NCBI RefSeq assembly: GCF_003576645.1 | Contig: NC_044917.1 | Span: 5,808,945-5,872,944, forward strand | Direction of reading: 5' to 3' | Length of the DNA: 64,000 bases | Source of the DNA: Ipomoea triloba | Lineage: Eukaryota > Streptophyta > Magnoliopsida > Solanales > Convolvulaceae | Shown here: positions 11,671-22,495 of the stretch, piece after piece | Layout: each line of letters begins with the position of its first letter | Numbering within the stretch: position 1 is the first letter of the stretch | Made by a program: the position numbers and the translations under genes | The notes under the pieces: model-generated | The model's database searches: none | What the model was told of the DNA's origin: nothing | Seen by the model: only the letters and a program-made list of their open reading frames with translations

Positions 11671-11738
11671 CTTTGTCTCGGATCCTTCCTTCTCAGCATC
11701 CTCACCACCAAATCCCACTGTGTGTATATCTATATAAA
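11671..11738 (+). promoter_or_regulatory. XTH-B core promoter with shared XTH box
   Basis: CTCGGATCCTTCCTTCTCAGC at about 11677-11697 is followed by a TATA box (TATATAAA) at 11731-11738, about 105 bp before the ATG. Upstream are CAGCTCACTCCTTTGTC and ACTCCAACACTTGAATC, both also found before XTH-C. Confidence 0.6.
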
Positions 11739-11842
11739 CCCTCTAGCTTGTTGCCCACCTATCAACTCACACCATCCTTCATCTCTTCATATTTCATATA
11801 CCATTCTTCCTCATCTTGATCACCTCCCAGCAAATATATCAA

Positions 11843-12814
11843 ATGGCATCTCAACTTCGCTTATTCCTGCACCTTCTTATAGCGGCTAGTATGGCAGCAT
11901 CCGCCCTGGCTGCAAATTTCAACCAAGACGTCCAAATGTACTTTGGCAATGGACGGGGCAGAGTGACTCAGGGAGGCAAAATGGCAGCTCTCACTCTCGA
12001 CAGAGAATCAGGCTCCGGCTTCCAATCCACCAACGAATATCTTTTCGGCAGATTCGATATGCAGGTCAAGCTCATCCCCGACAACTCTGCCGGAACCGTC
12101 ACCACTTTCTACGTAAGTTTATTCATTTAATTACTTTGGTCGCGTTACATTAAATTTCTCAGCTTACACCAGACTAATCGGGAATGATACAATGGAATAT
12201 AAATGCAGTTATCTTCTCTAGGAGACAGACATGACGAAATTGATTTCGAATTCCTGGGCAACGTCTCCGGCCAGCCTTACACCATCCACACCAATGTATA
12301 CTCTCAAGGGAAAGGAGGCAGGGAGCAGCAATTCCATCTCTGGTTCGACCCCACCGCCGCCTTCCACACTTACTCCATTGTTTGGAACTCTCAGCGCATC
12401 ATCTTTCTCGTTGACAACATTCCCATCAGAGTTTACCGCAACCACGAGAGCGTGGGGGTCCCGTTCCCCAAGGATCAGCCCATGAGGGTCTACTGCAGCT
12501 TATGGAATGCGGACGATTGGGCTACGCAGGGGGGCCGTGTCAAGACTGATTGGACTAAGGCACCTTTCACGGTTTACTACCGGAACTTCAATATTGATGC
12601 CTGCGTCGTCTCCGGCGGCCGCTCGTCTTGCGATTCCACGTCATCCGCTGATCCGGTGAACAACAATCAGGCATGGCAGACGCAGGATATTGATGCGAGT
12701 GGGAGGAATAGGTTGAGATGGGTGCAGAGCAAATATATGGTTTACAATTACTGTGCGGATTCCCAGAGGTTTCCTGCAGGTTTTCCTGCAGATTGCAAGA
12801 ACTCAAGATTCTGA
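11843..12814 (+). CDS. XTH: Xyloglucan endotransglucosylase/hydrolase, XTH-B (two exons)
   Basis: Two exons, 11843-12112 and 12209-12814, encode 291 residues. The ATG at 11843 was chosen over an upstream in-frame TTG because it starts the signal peptide [20 protein letters not shown], which matches A and [12 protein letters not shown] is intact at 98-108 with NVS glycosylation next to it, and the C-terminal XET cysteines are present. It differs from A and C near the end ([15 protein letters not shown], lacking the extra GGT residues). Intron 2 is absent, as in A and C. The pairing with A (divergent) and the shared flanks suggest that A and B form an ancestral head-to-head pair. Confidence 0.95.
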
Positions 12815-13371
12815 TCTATAAGAAATTAAAATGGGAATTTACTCGGATATGATTGTAGTTCTTTAATTTGTGATCCACTGTAAAGCATGCATTATGTAAT
12901 ACATTAATAAAATTCTTTTATTCTTGGTACTATACATAAATGTATCCACTTTTTTTTAGTAGTACCAACTCTGTTACAATGTAATATTTGTTCATAGCTA
13001 CTTTTTCAACTTACTGAAGCACAAAAGTCAACAAGCGCCTACACTAAGGCTCGAACCCACTCCGTATTAATTAAGAGAGTTGCCCTTAACATTGAGGAGT
13101 TGATCAATATTCTCATTGGAAGGGATCGTTTAAGTGATGAGGCTGAGATATATAGATTAGTTGAGTTCCATTGTTTGCAGATGGCAATCTAGAACTCAAT
13201 TTGGACATGGACAACAAAAAAAGGACTAGAATGTCAAGGACTATACGGTCGAGACATAACTTGTAATATTGTTGAGAACTGTATGTATTAAGTTGTAATA
13301 TTATTGAGAATCTAAAGTTGTATGTATATTGCGGTATATATATTACACATTTACACATATATTATTATTAA
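12815..13371. other. XTH-B 3' region and spacer
   Basis: A likely polyadenylation signal, aataaa, lies at about 12906, beside the ATTCTTTTATTCTTGG string common to the 3' ends of A, B and C. From about 12965 to 13100 there is a repeat containing GGCTCGAACCC, possibly a minus-strand relic of a tRNA-derived SINE. No gene is seen. Confidence 0.45.
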
Positions 13372-13695
13372 AAGGTGAGCTAATAGCTTCATAGTAAGAT
13401 TGACTATACTATAGCTTCACCACACTAATAATTTTGACAAACTTCAAAAACGTTTGACACTAGTCAAGGAAAGTGGTTAAAAGGTGAGCTGATAGCTTCA
13501 TAGTAAAATTGACTATACTATAGCTTCACCACACTAATAATTTTGACAAACTTCAAAAACGTTTGACACTAGTCAAGGAAAATAGTTAAAAGGTGAGCTG
13601 ATAGCTTCATAGTAAAATTGACTATACTATAGCTTCACCACACTAATAATTTTGACAACTTCAAAAAAGTTTGACACTAGTCAAGGAAAGTTGTT
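13372..13695. repeat. Tandem repeat, three ~107-bp units
   Basis: Units start at 13372, 13479 and 13588 with AAAAGGTGAGCT and end with GACACTAGTCAAGGAAA. They differ at only a few bases, so the expansion is recent. Confidence 0.85.
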
Positions 13696-13929
13696 GAAAT
13701 ATGTGGATGTAAAGTTAGGCCTAGGAGTTGTGAAAGTTATTATGAGTGAGGGTGGTATGAAGGGGATACTTTTTACTCTCAAAGTAAATTGTCATAATAT
13801 TAAATTTTGAGTGATTATACAAGAACAAACTCTATGAACTCTATGAAAGGCGACCAGTCTAGTTGCCTCGCCGAGGAGGCGAGGAAGGTGACCAACACTT
13901 TCTCTGGTAGATCGTCGTCGGTCATCGGA

Positions 13930-14600
13930 ATCAGTATGACCTGTAATAGCATGTCATTTATCAATTTTTAGATTTTATTGACTCAATATAATGTGTTAAA
14001 GGGTGTAATTGAAAGATATGACATGTAATAGCATGTCATTTACCGGTTTTTTGACTTTATTGACTCAATATAATATGTTAAAGAGTGTAATTGAATTTTT
14101 TAAAAGTTTAGGTACCTAATTGATTTTTCAGGTAAAATTTAGGAGTTTATTGACCTATGGCATGAGGTTAGCTCTGATACCAAATTGAAGCATGTACCCC
14201 ATCTCAACTAAAAGTCTAAGCTGATAGTTGGATGGATTGCACATTTATTTTTATATGTTATATGCTCAACATTGAGGAATATTATTTGCAATGACTAAGA
14301 ATTCAGGTAACTTAATGTAATTGAATCTTAAATCATGAATCCTAGATGTTTGTTTAGACGGTCAAAATAGTTATAACTAAGGTTCCTTACTATATGAGTT
14401 TTGTGCAATTTAATCCATGTACCATTTATTCCATGTATTTTAAAAAAACGGTTTAATTCAAGACAATTATATTAACATTGGTTATACTTATAATTAAGGT
14501 TTCTTACTATATGAGTTTTGTACAATTTAATCCATGTACCATTTATTCCATGTATTTTAAAAACGGTTTAATTCAAGGCAATTATATTAACATTGGTTAG
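13930..14600. repeat. Two further tandem duplications in the B-scar interval
   Basis: A pair of about 96-bp copies at 13940-14100 (shared TGTAATAGCATGTCATTTA and TTATTGACTCAATATAAT). Then a pair of about 113-bp copies at 14375-14600 (shared TTACTATATGAGTTTTG and ACGGTTTAATTCAAG). No coding content. Confidence 0.7.
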
Positions 14601-14641
14601 TTTTGTTTGATTAATTAATATTTACAAATATCATCCTATTA

Positions 14642-14760
14642 CATTGTAGTATCTGTTGAAAGTTGAAACACAAAAAGTCAATATCGTTTCCTGAAACTCG
14701 ATCTCATGACCTTCAATATGAGAGAGTCACTACATGTCATTTGAGCACAAGGTACTTGAC
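14642..14760 (-). repeat. SINE-like dispersed repeat (minus)
   Basis: On the minus strand this reads CAAGTACCTTGTGCTCAAATG, then GACATGTAGTGACTCTC and a B-box-like GGTCATGAGATCGAG. It is clearly related to the plus-strand copy at 54180-54290. The B-box-like motif suggests tRNA ancestry. No target-site duplication was identified. Confidence 0.5.
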
Positions 14761-14819
14761 AAATATTTGATTTATGGAAGAATCTGTATTGAAACAGAAA
14801 TGTCAAATATAGTTTAATT

Positions 14820-15130
14820 TGTATAGTAACAATAATAAAAGAATTTGCGGTGAAATATTATTTTTATATCATCAAAAGATTATAAATTTGATTTTGGGTA
14901 ATACCTTCTTGGGGATAAGCTTATAACATCGATCAGAATCTTGAGGTCTTGCAATCTGTGAAGGAAGGATCGGAGACAAAGGGAGTGAGCTGTAAATGGG
15001 TGGTTGCTGCAAATCCAATAGGATTTAAGGTCGGTGGCCGAGTGGGGTCTGTGGGATTTGGATGATTATATTATATTATAGTACAATATATATAGGTCCA
15101 GTTGAGTCATGCGCGGTCATCGCACTGAAT
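14820..15130 (-). pseudogene. XTH: XTH scar: last codons fused to promoter, gene body deleted
   Basis: On the minus strand, 14820-14846 matches the 3' untranslated region of XTH-A (agtaac...aataaaagaattt). 14931-14960 keeps the last codons (C K T S R F then stop, against C K N S R F in A and C). Directly adjoining at 14961 is the XTH promoter box (GGATCCTTCC-like, read on minus) and further promoter sequence to about 15130, including GTTGAGTCAT and CATCGCACTG. The whole signal peptide, catalytic region and intron 1, about 0.9-1 kb, are missing. It occupies the position relative to C that A occupies relative to B. Confidence 0.8.
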
Positions 15131-15735
15131 ATAGATTTACTAGTGAAGCATATCCTTTAATTCGTAATTTAACTATCAATTTAAAATTTTAATTGATCAA
15201 AATCAAAGCATGTCAAGACTAATCTTACTTCAAAAAAGTTCATAGACTATCAATTTAAATTTTTAATTGTGATCGATAGAACAGATGCTTCAATTAGTTA
15301 CCTCCCAAAGTTGTAGACAATTGGGTAGGTTACACCCCAGGTAGCACCGGCTGAAGCAGTGTGATCTACTTTCTCCTATTTACGTACAAGACAGATCAGA
15401 ACCAGCTAATTGTTGGATGTTAGGTTTTCAAATTTCAATGGCTCCTAATTCTAAATCTCCAAACACGCCTTAAATTGTCCATGCTACCTCAACAATGTAG
15501 ATTTGACAGATTCTTCAATCTTCATCTCTCAAGCATGCACATTCAAGATTCTCCAGTCTGTTAGAATTCAGATATATATATATATATATATTTGTTGAAA
15601 ATTAGTAATGAATTGTTGTTTATTTGTATGATTTTTTTGCAACAAAAGTCTACTCTTGCATGAATATACCAAAAGCATATCATTATATTATAATGTTGAA
15701 GGTGTGAGCAATAATATTCTCATTTCTCATTATAT
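15131..15735. other. Scar-C intergenic region
   Basis: No gene. 15340-15500 and 15690-15725 are diverged copies of the region behind XTH-A (9430-9600, 9750-9785), supporting a block duplication. A short (AT)n tract lies near 15572-15590. Confidence 0.5.
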
Positions 15736-16095
15736 TGGAATAAGGGTCAAATAGGCTGTTCAATTGCACACCAAATTGCAATTAGGCCATCAAACTATTA
15801 AAAAAAAATGCAATTGGGTCCTGAACAATACAAACTCATACGTAGTACAATTTAACTTAAAATGACTTGATTACCTGAAAGTATGCTAACGTGACGGCTA
15901 CCGATTTTAAAAATAATTTTAAATTAAATAATTAATTAAAACTTAAAAAAAAAAAAAACTGTCGGCCGGAGACGATTACGAATCGTCTCCGACCGGCTTC
16001 GTCTCTATGGCCGGAGACGAAGACCTTGTCGAATTTTTATTTTTTTAAAATTATTTTGTTATTATTTAAAATAAAAATTAAAAGAAAAAAGAGTG
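15736..16095. repeat. Unclassified inserted repeat with GC-rich hairpin
   Basis: This stretch has no counterpart in the A-B interval, while both flanks do. It contains AGGGTCAAATAGGC, an AT-rich centre, and at 15960-16000 a GC-rich palindrome (GGAGACGATTACGAATCGTCTCC split as GAGACGATT/AATCGTCTC) followed by another GGCCGGAGACGA copy. The element type is unknown. Confidence 0.4.
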
Positions 16096-17069
16096 GCTCA
16101 AAATTTGAAGATATATATATAATTCCCACTTTGTGCCAATGTCGCCGTTTGATTAATTAGGTGTGCGTTAATTTTATTTTTTAAGCTATAATACTGCACT
16201 CTCTTCGTTTAATATAATTGTCTTTTAAGTTTAATATATCTCATATATTTTCTACTTGTTTATTTATTAGAAAAAAATATGTGTATTAGGATTAGAAGCT
16301 TAGCTGGCAATTGTGGGTAGGTTGGGGACAAAATCCGTGTTTGAATATTATTAATTATTATTATATCATGACGCTCTAATACTCTAATAGGGAACCATAG
16401 AAACACGGGACGAACTACCTAGCTTAGTGCCCAATCCATAATTGAGTTGTCAATATTATTTTAAAAATAGAGTTAATTTCATGTTTAGTTTTGAATTTAT
16501 AAATGACATTCCACTTAGTCATTTTCTTAGAACATCCTTATAAATCTTAAGATTATTATGACATGACTATTATTTTTTATTTTTCATGATAAATATATTT
16601 AAATAATATTAAATATGAGGACATTTCAGTCTATTAAGTTTCTAAGTGTGTTTTTAGCCTATATTAATGTATGTCATTCCACTGTTGTGGAGGTTATGCT
16701 GCAAAAGTGTGAATTTCAATTGTCGCAATATCACACTAATATTTGTAGGGAAACTTTCTGTTCAAAAAGTGATAGTGGTACTAGCAAATGCATTAATGCA
16801 AAGCAACAGGGATCACGATTCATGGAAGCTGGCAAGCCGCACCCAACTTTCTAATTTGATACAGATCACATCTACCAAAGCTGTATCCAGTGGGAAATGG
16901 GGTGACCATGCATTACTCAACCGGCCCAACATATACTGTACTATATTACTCCCAGACCCCACACGTAGACCACCTTTATTATTTATTATTATTATTATTA
17001 CTCCAACATTTGAATCACTTTTTGATTTGCAACGAGTAAAATAAAGCAGCCACTAGCCAGCTTTCTCCC
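16096..17069. other. XTH-C distal upstream region
   Basis: Homologous to the region before XTH-B (11300-11500), for example GGTTGGGGACAAAATCCGTG at 16319-16338. Part of 16790-16930 resembles the upstream region of XTH-A (CTTTGCTACATC-type and CAAAGCTGTATCCAGTG strings). The open frames here have no recognisable domain and are rejected as genes. Confidence 0.5.
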
Positions 17070-17130
17070 TTTGTCTCGGATCCTTCCTTCTCAGCGCCTC
17101 ACCACCCAATTCCACTGCGTGTATATATAA
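17070..17130 (+). promoter_or_regulatory. XTH-C core promoter with shared XTH box
   Basis: TTTGTCTCGGATCCTTCCTT begins at 17070, identical to the same stretch before B. A TATA box (TATATATAA) lies at about 17122-17130, about 80 bp before the ATG. Confidence 0.6.
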
Positions 17131-17209
17131 AGCCTCTTGCTGGGCATCTATCAGCTCACACCATCATATCTTATTATCTTTACGTCTCTGTTCTTCACAA
17201 ATATATCAA

Positions 17210-18172
17210 ATGGCATCTCAACTTTCCTTATTCCTGCAGCTTCTTGTGGCGGCTTGTTTGGTGGCAGCCGCCATGGCTGCAAATTTCAACCAAGACGTCC
17301 AAATGTATTTTGGGAATGGACGGGGTAAAGTGATGCAGGGAGGCACCATGGCAGCTCTTACTCTCGACAGAGAATCAGGTTCCGGCTTCCAATCCACCGA
17401 CGAATATCTTTTCGGCAGATTTGATATGCAGGTCAAGCTTATCTCCGATAACTCTGCTGGAACCGTTACCACTTTCTACGTAAGTGTATTTATTTAATTA
17501 TTTTGATTGTTACATTAGATTTCTCAGCTTAATCAGGAATGATATGATGGAATATAAATGCAGTTATCTTCTCTAGGAGACAGGCATGACGAAATTGATT
17601 TCGAATTCCTGGGCAATGTCTCCGGCCAGCCTTACACCATCCACACCAATGTATACTCTCAAGGGAAAGGAGGCAGGGAACAGCAATTCCATCTCTGGTT
17701 CGACCCCACCACCGCCTTCCACACTTACTCCATTGTTTGGAACTCTGAGCGCATCATCTTTCTGGTGGACAACATTCCCATCAGAGTTTACCGCAACCAC
17801 GAGAGCATGGGGGTCCCTTTCCCCAAGAATCAGCCCATGAGGGTCTACTGCAGTTTATGGAATGCAGACGACTGGGCTACGCAGGGGGGCCTTGTCAAGA
17901 CTGATTGGACTAGGGCGCCCTTCACGGTTTACTACCGGAACTTCAATATTGATGCCTGTGTTGTCTCCGGAGGTCGGTCGTCTTGCGATTCCAAATCCTC
18001 CGCCGATCCGGTGAACAACAAACAGGCGTGGCAGACGCAGGATGTTGATGCGCGTGGGAGGAATAGGTTGAGATGGGTGCAAAGCAAACATATGGTTTAC
18101 AATTACTGTGCGGATTCCAAGAGGTTTCCTGGAGGTACTTTTCCTGCGGAGTGCAAGAACTCAAGATTCTGA
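17210..18172 (+). CDS. XTH: Xyloglucan endotransglucosylase/hydrolase, XTH-C (two exons)
   Basis: Two exons, 17210-17479 and 17564-18172, encode 292 residues. It has a signal peptide of about 23 residues, [11 protein letters not shown] at 98-108, NVS glycosylation and the C-terminal XET cysteine pairs. The protein is closest to XTH-A: both have [16 protein letters not shown] and an almost identical exon 2. This fits duplication of the A/B block and possibly gene conversion, since C sits where B's copy is expected but resembles A in its coding region. Intron 2 is absent. Confidence 0.95.
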
Positions 18173-19330
18173 TCTTATGGGAATTTATTGCGATTGTAAT
18201 TCTTTAATTTGTGATCCACTGTAGTAGAGAGTATTATGTACTCAATTAATGAAATTCTTTTATTCTTGGTTCTATATATATATATATATATCCACGTATA
18301 TAATTCCAATTTCAAACTATGTTCTGCTGCGAAAATGGCTTATTTAGTTCAAAGACTATTAATTAATTATATACTCCATTACTCCTGGGTAATTGAGTTA
18401 CATGAGTAATATAATATACGTATACCATTTATATATATTCTTCAATCTTTTTCTTTTGAAGAAATGTTATCTAATTAGATTATTTTTTATATATACTCCA
18501 ATGTTCAATTACAATTGTTCCCACCAACACACAAGCATTAACAGCTTTCTCCCCTTCTTTCTCTGGGCAGATAGATCTCTCCGGAAAAAGAAGCTCCTTC
18601 CCCACGATTTCTTCCCCTTTCAACTTTCCCTTCTAGACATTTACTTGCCCGACAGCTGTGCCAACATAAATTACATAATGGTTCAATGATGGCGCAATTC
18701 ATTTATTTTGCTCTATGAACGAAATCCACTAGTAATTTTGTCTCCCCAAGTTACAATTGAATTAAACTTATGCTTTGATAGCCTAGCTTGCACTAAATTT
18801 GTTAGGTTTTTCACAAGATTTCACCAAGTTTGCTTCTCTTCCTCTTCCTATAACATGTAAAGATTACAACAACAATTCAACCAAAATTGAAAATTCCTCC
18901 AACTACTTCGTCCTTTTTAAACAACTTTACTTATTTAATTAGTCAAAAATCCACCTTGATCAAAGTGCCAACATCCAAAAGTAGCACTGATACATCGTAT
19001 ACTATTTGACTTATTTGTAGAACATCTAAGTATCCTTTGGAATGATATAGCCTTAATGTTTCCTTCCTTTACTGCTTGCATTCCTTGGTGCTTGGCTTTG
19101 CTTTACTGCTAGTTCCATTTAGCTTAGTCTATTGTTGTCTTACTGAGACCTTCTATCCAACGCGTGGGAGGCGGAGATGGTAACCACTAACCAGCTAATT
19201 ACTTGATTTACAATATTAATTCAATAACCACAACATGACCCCTCCGCTCCATCTTACGCGTACACAATTATTCCTTTTGCTCACCCTCTCCAATCATTCC
19301 CAATAAACTAAAGCATTAATCCAGCTTACT
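18173..19330. other. C-D intergenic region
   Basis: The 3' untranslated region of C comes first (TGAAATTCTTTTATTCTTGG at 18248-18267, then a short AT repeat). The remainder is AT-rich with pyrimidine-rich patches near 18540-18640. No gene is recognised. Confidence 0.5.
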
Positions 19331-19420
19331 TCTTTGTCCCCTTTCACCCTCTCTGGTCCTTCCTTCACATTATGCCTAGCTACCTAATCATTACCACCTC
19401 CAAATCCTCCTATATATTCA
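19331..19420 (+). promoter_or_regulatory. XTH-D promoter region
   Basis: TTCTTTGTCCCC and a diverged box CTGGTCCTTCCTTCAC (about 19353-19368) are followed by a TATA-like TATATATTCA at 19411, 130 bp before the ATG. This is the D/E version of the XTH box. Confidence 0.5.
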
Positions 19421-19546
19421 AACCTCTCTTGCCACTACCCAAAACATCATCAATTCATCACAATACAATACATCCCAAGTCTTGTTCTTCTTCTCAACGC
19501 TCTGTTCTGCATACTAGCTAGCTCAGCTCAGCTCCCCGATCGCAAG

Positions 19547-20590
19547 ATGTCATCATCTAATAAGCTCCAGCTTTGTATGATGATAGCTGCCAGCCTGGTG
19601 GCAGTGGCCCTGGCCGGAAACTTCTACCAAGATGCCCAAATGTATTTCGGCAATGGACGCGGCCAAGTGATGGATGGAGGCAAGATGATCGCCCTCAAAC
19701 TCGACAAAGAATCCGGTTCAGGCTTCCACTCCAAAAATGAGTACCTTTTTGGCAGATTTGACATGCAACTCAAGCTTGTCCCCGCCAACTCTGCTGGCAC
19801 TGTCACCACCTTCTATGTAAGTACACTTTTTCTTCACCTTCTTGCTATATATGAACAAGCTAATTAAGATTGTTTTGAATTGGTTTTGGAACGTACAGCT
19901 GTCATCTCTGGGAGAAGGGCACGATGAAATCGACTTTGAATTCTTGGGGAATGTATCTGGGCAGCCTTACACAGTCCATACCAATGTATATTCTCAGGGG
20001 AAAGGTAACAAGGAGCAACAGTTCCATCTCTGGTTCGACCCAACTGCCGCATTTCACACTTACACCATTCTCTGGAACCCTCAAAGAATTATGTAAGCTC
20101 ATTCCCATTCCCATTCAAAAATATTCAATTCCCACAAATGAAATTTCTCATTTAATTAATTTCATCATATATATTATATTGCTGCAGTTTCATGGTGGAT
20201 AACAGTCCGATCAGAGTATTCAACAATCACGAGAGCATTGGGATTCCATTCCCAAAGAGCCAGCCCATGAGAGTATACTGCAGTCTGTGGAATGCGGATG
20301 ACTGGGCAACCCAGGGAGGATTGGTGAAGACAGATTGGTCACACGCTCCATTCACTGCCTACTACAGAAACTTTAATGCCAACGCTTGTGTGGTATCAAA
20401 CGGAGTTTCTTCCTGCAATTCCAAAGCAGCGTCAAACAGCAATCAAGAATGGCAAACGCAGGGGCTTGATGGCAAGGGCAGGAATAGAGTCCGATGGGTG
20501 CAAAGCAAGCATATGGTGTACAATTACTGCGCCGACGCCAAGCGCTTCCCGCAGGGCTTCTCTGCTGAATGCAAGCGCTCAAGGTTCTAG
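19547..20590 (+). CDS. XTH: Xyloglucan endotransglucosylase/hydrolase, XTH-D (three exons)
   Basis: Three exons, 19547-19816, 19899-20092 and 20188-20590, encode 288 residues. The signal peptide ends near VALA before [19 protein letters not shown] lies at 98-108 with an adjacent NVS site. The C-terminal XET region ends [16 protein letters not shown]. Intron 2 (phase 2, splitting the Ile codon of NPQRII) is present, unlike in A, B and C. The closest paralogue is E; the two share promoter and leader sequence too. All catalytic residues are intact. Confidence 0.95.
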
Positions 20591-20908
20591 GGAAATCATA
20601 TGATAAGTTGTTGGAATTGCATAGGATGATGAAGAAGAACTGGCTTTTAGCCTTTTAGGCTTTTGGCATTGGGTTTGATTTTCCATTTCAACAATTTATA
20701 TGCGTGAGTGTGGTTGATCGAGCAGGAATTCTTTATTCTTTTGTCATTTCAATAAGGGGATCGGAGTTGGAAAATTGTAATCGAATCATTTGTGATACAC
20801 TGTATGTAAAGTATTATATGTACTGAATCAATTGCGAGTGAAATTCTTTAATTTCATAATCTGTGATCCAGTGAGCCACTGCAAAATATCATGTACTAAG
20901 GGTATGTA

Positions 20909-21178
20909 TAAATTTTGTCGAGTTGAGCTACACAATAAACATCTTGATTCTGCCCGGCCCCTAATCCAAAAAATTAAAAAATATTTAAATTTATTCTCTT
21001 CAATTATTTGGTTTAGACTTATTACATTCATCAATGTAAAATTTAAACTAAAGAATGTAATAAGTCTAAACTAAAGAATTGAAGAGAATAAATTTAAATT
21101 AAATATTTTTTAATCTTTTGAGTTACGGGCCGGGCAGAGTCAAGATTTTTATTGTTTAGCTCAACTTGATCAAATTTA
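20909..21178. repeat. Foldback element with ~120-nt arms
   Basis: The left half (20909 to about 21030) and right half (about 21053 to 21178) are imperfect reverse complements. They share TTGAGCTA, GCCCGGCCC/GGGCCGGGC, AAATTTATTCTCTTCAATT and TTTAGACTTATTACA. It is a MITE-like foldback in the 3' flank of XTH-D. No coding capacity. Confidence 0.75.
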
Positions 21179-21272
21179 CAATATGATTTGGGCTGGACCA
21201 TTCTAAACAATAAAATTTATTTTTTCTTCAATTTCTATAATTCAGAGGTATTACATTTATGAATGTGGCAAA

Positions 21273-21532
21273 TTATTGCATGAACCATGAAATCCACACA
21301 GCCGTGTGGACCAAAAATAAAAAGTACATTATTTTTGTACTGAAGGTACATTATTTTTGTAGTGTAGGTACAGTATTTGATAGTATATATCAAATAATGT
21401 ACCTTCAGTACAAAAATAATGTACCCTAAAATAATGTACCTACAGTACAAAAATAATGCACCTTCAATACAAAAATAATGTACTTTTTATTTTTGGTCCA
21501 CACAGCTGTGTGGACCATGGTCCATGCAATAA
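21273..21532. mobile_element. MITE-like palindromic element
   Basis: Terminal inverted repeats TTATTGCATGAACCATG (left) and CATGGTCCATGCAATAA (right) flank subterminal palindromes CCACACAGCCGTGTGG and CCACACAGCTGTGTGG. Internally, TACATTATTTTTGTA motifs are repeated in both orientations. The 260-bp unit is non-coding. Confidence 0.7.
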
Positions 21533-21892
21533 TGATTGAATCAATGTCTTATCAAATATCGCAAGCCAAACAACAAAAATTTGGTCCATGAAAAAAATTT
21601 AAACTTTAAAAAAAATATTCTTTAGTTTAGAATTATTATATTTATCAATTTATGTAATTACTTTTATTATAATAAGTTACAACCTAATTTTTTTTAGATT
21701 TCTTTATTATATTAATTATTAATATAATCTTTCTAACTATTAAAATATTTAAATTATAAGTTTATTTCAATAATAATAATAATAATAAAAGTAATTAATA
21801 TTTTATCAAAAAATAATTTTGTAATTAATTTTTATTTATATTTTTTTAAAAATGAATCAAATACAAAAATACAGTTTTCTGACTTTTGACAA

Positions 21893-21924
21893 AAAAGAAG
21901 AAGAAGAAGAAGAAGAAGAAGAAG

Positions 21925-21955
<31 letters not shown>
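21893..21955. repeat. (GAA)n microsatellite
   Basis: About twenty uninterrupted GAA/AAG triplets. Confidence 0.95.
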
Positions 21956-22029
21956 TGTTTTCTGATTTTCATTCAAACATATAAGAAAATTAATTTAAAA
22001 AAAAATCATGTTCCATTTTTTGCATAAAA

Positions 22030-22079
22030 CAAACTCTGTAATTCCGAGAAGACACCAAATGAAATTCTTTTATTCTTGC

Positions 22080-22136
<57 letters not shown>

Positions 22137-22137
22137 N

Positions 22138-22191
<54 letters not shown>

Positions 22192-22349
22192 TTATAGAGT
22201 TTAAACTGTTTAGGAGTTACGTTGTGAATTTTTTACATCATAATCAAGGGCCAATAGATGCTAATTAATGATGAGTTGTGATTTAAACTGTTTAAACAAA
22301 CTTTGTAATTCCGAGAAGACACCAAATGAAATTCTTTTATTCTTGCTGC

Positions 22350-22401
<52 letters not shown>

Positions 22402-22495
22402 TAAACTGTTTAGGAGTTACGTTGTGAATTTTTTACATCAAAATCAAGGGCCAATAGATGCTAATTAATGATGAGTTGTGATTTAAACTGTTTAT
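22030..22495. repeat. Tandem duplication with (AT)n and XTH 3'-end-like string
   Basis: Two copies of a unit of about 220-290 bp, starting ACAAACTCTGTAATTCCGAG (22030) and ACAAACTTTGTAATTCCGAG (about 22298). Each contains AATGAAATTCTTTTATTCTT, matching the 3' end of XTH-C, then an (AT)n run and GTTTAGGAGTTACGTTGTG. The copies differ at several bases, so they are true duplicates. An unresolved base (n) sits in the first AT run at 22137. Confidence 0.75.

Noticed and set aside
13372..13695. Tandem repeat considered as a CRISPR-like array
   Set aside because: Units are contiguous and nearly identical with no unique spacers, and this is plant nuclear DNA.
22008..22268. Open frame of alternating Ile and Tyr
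   Set aside because: Translation of an (AT)n microsatellite; the same applies near 30452-30685 and 31806-32198.
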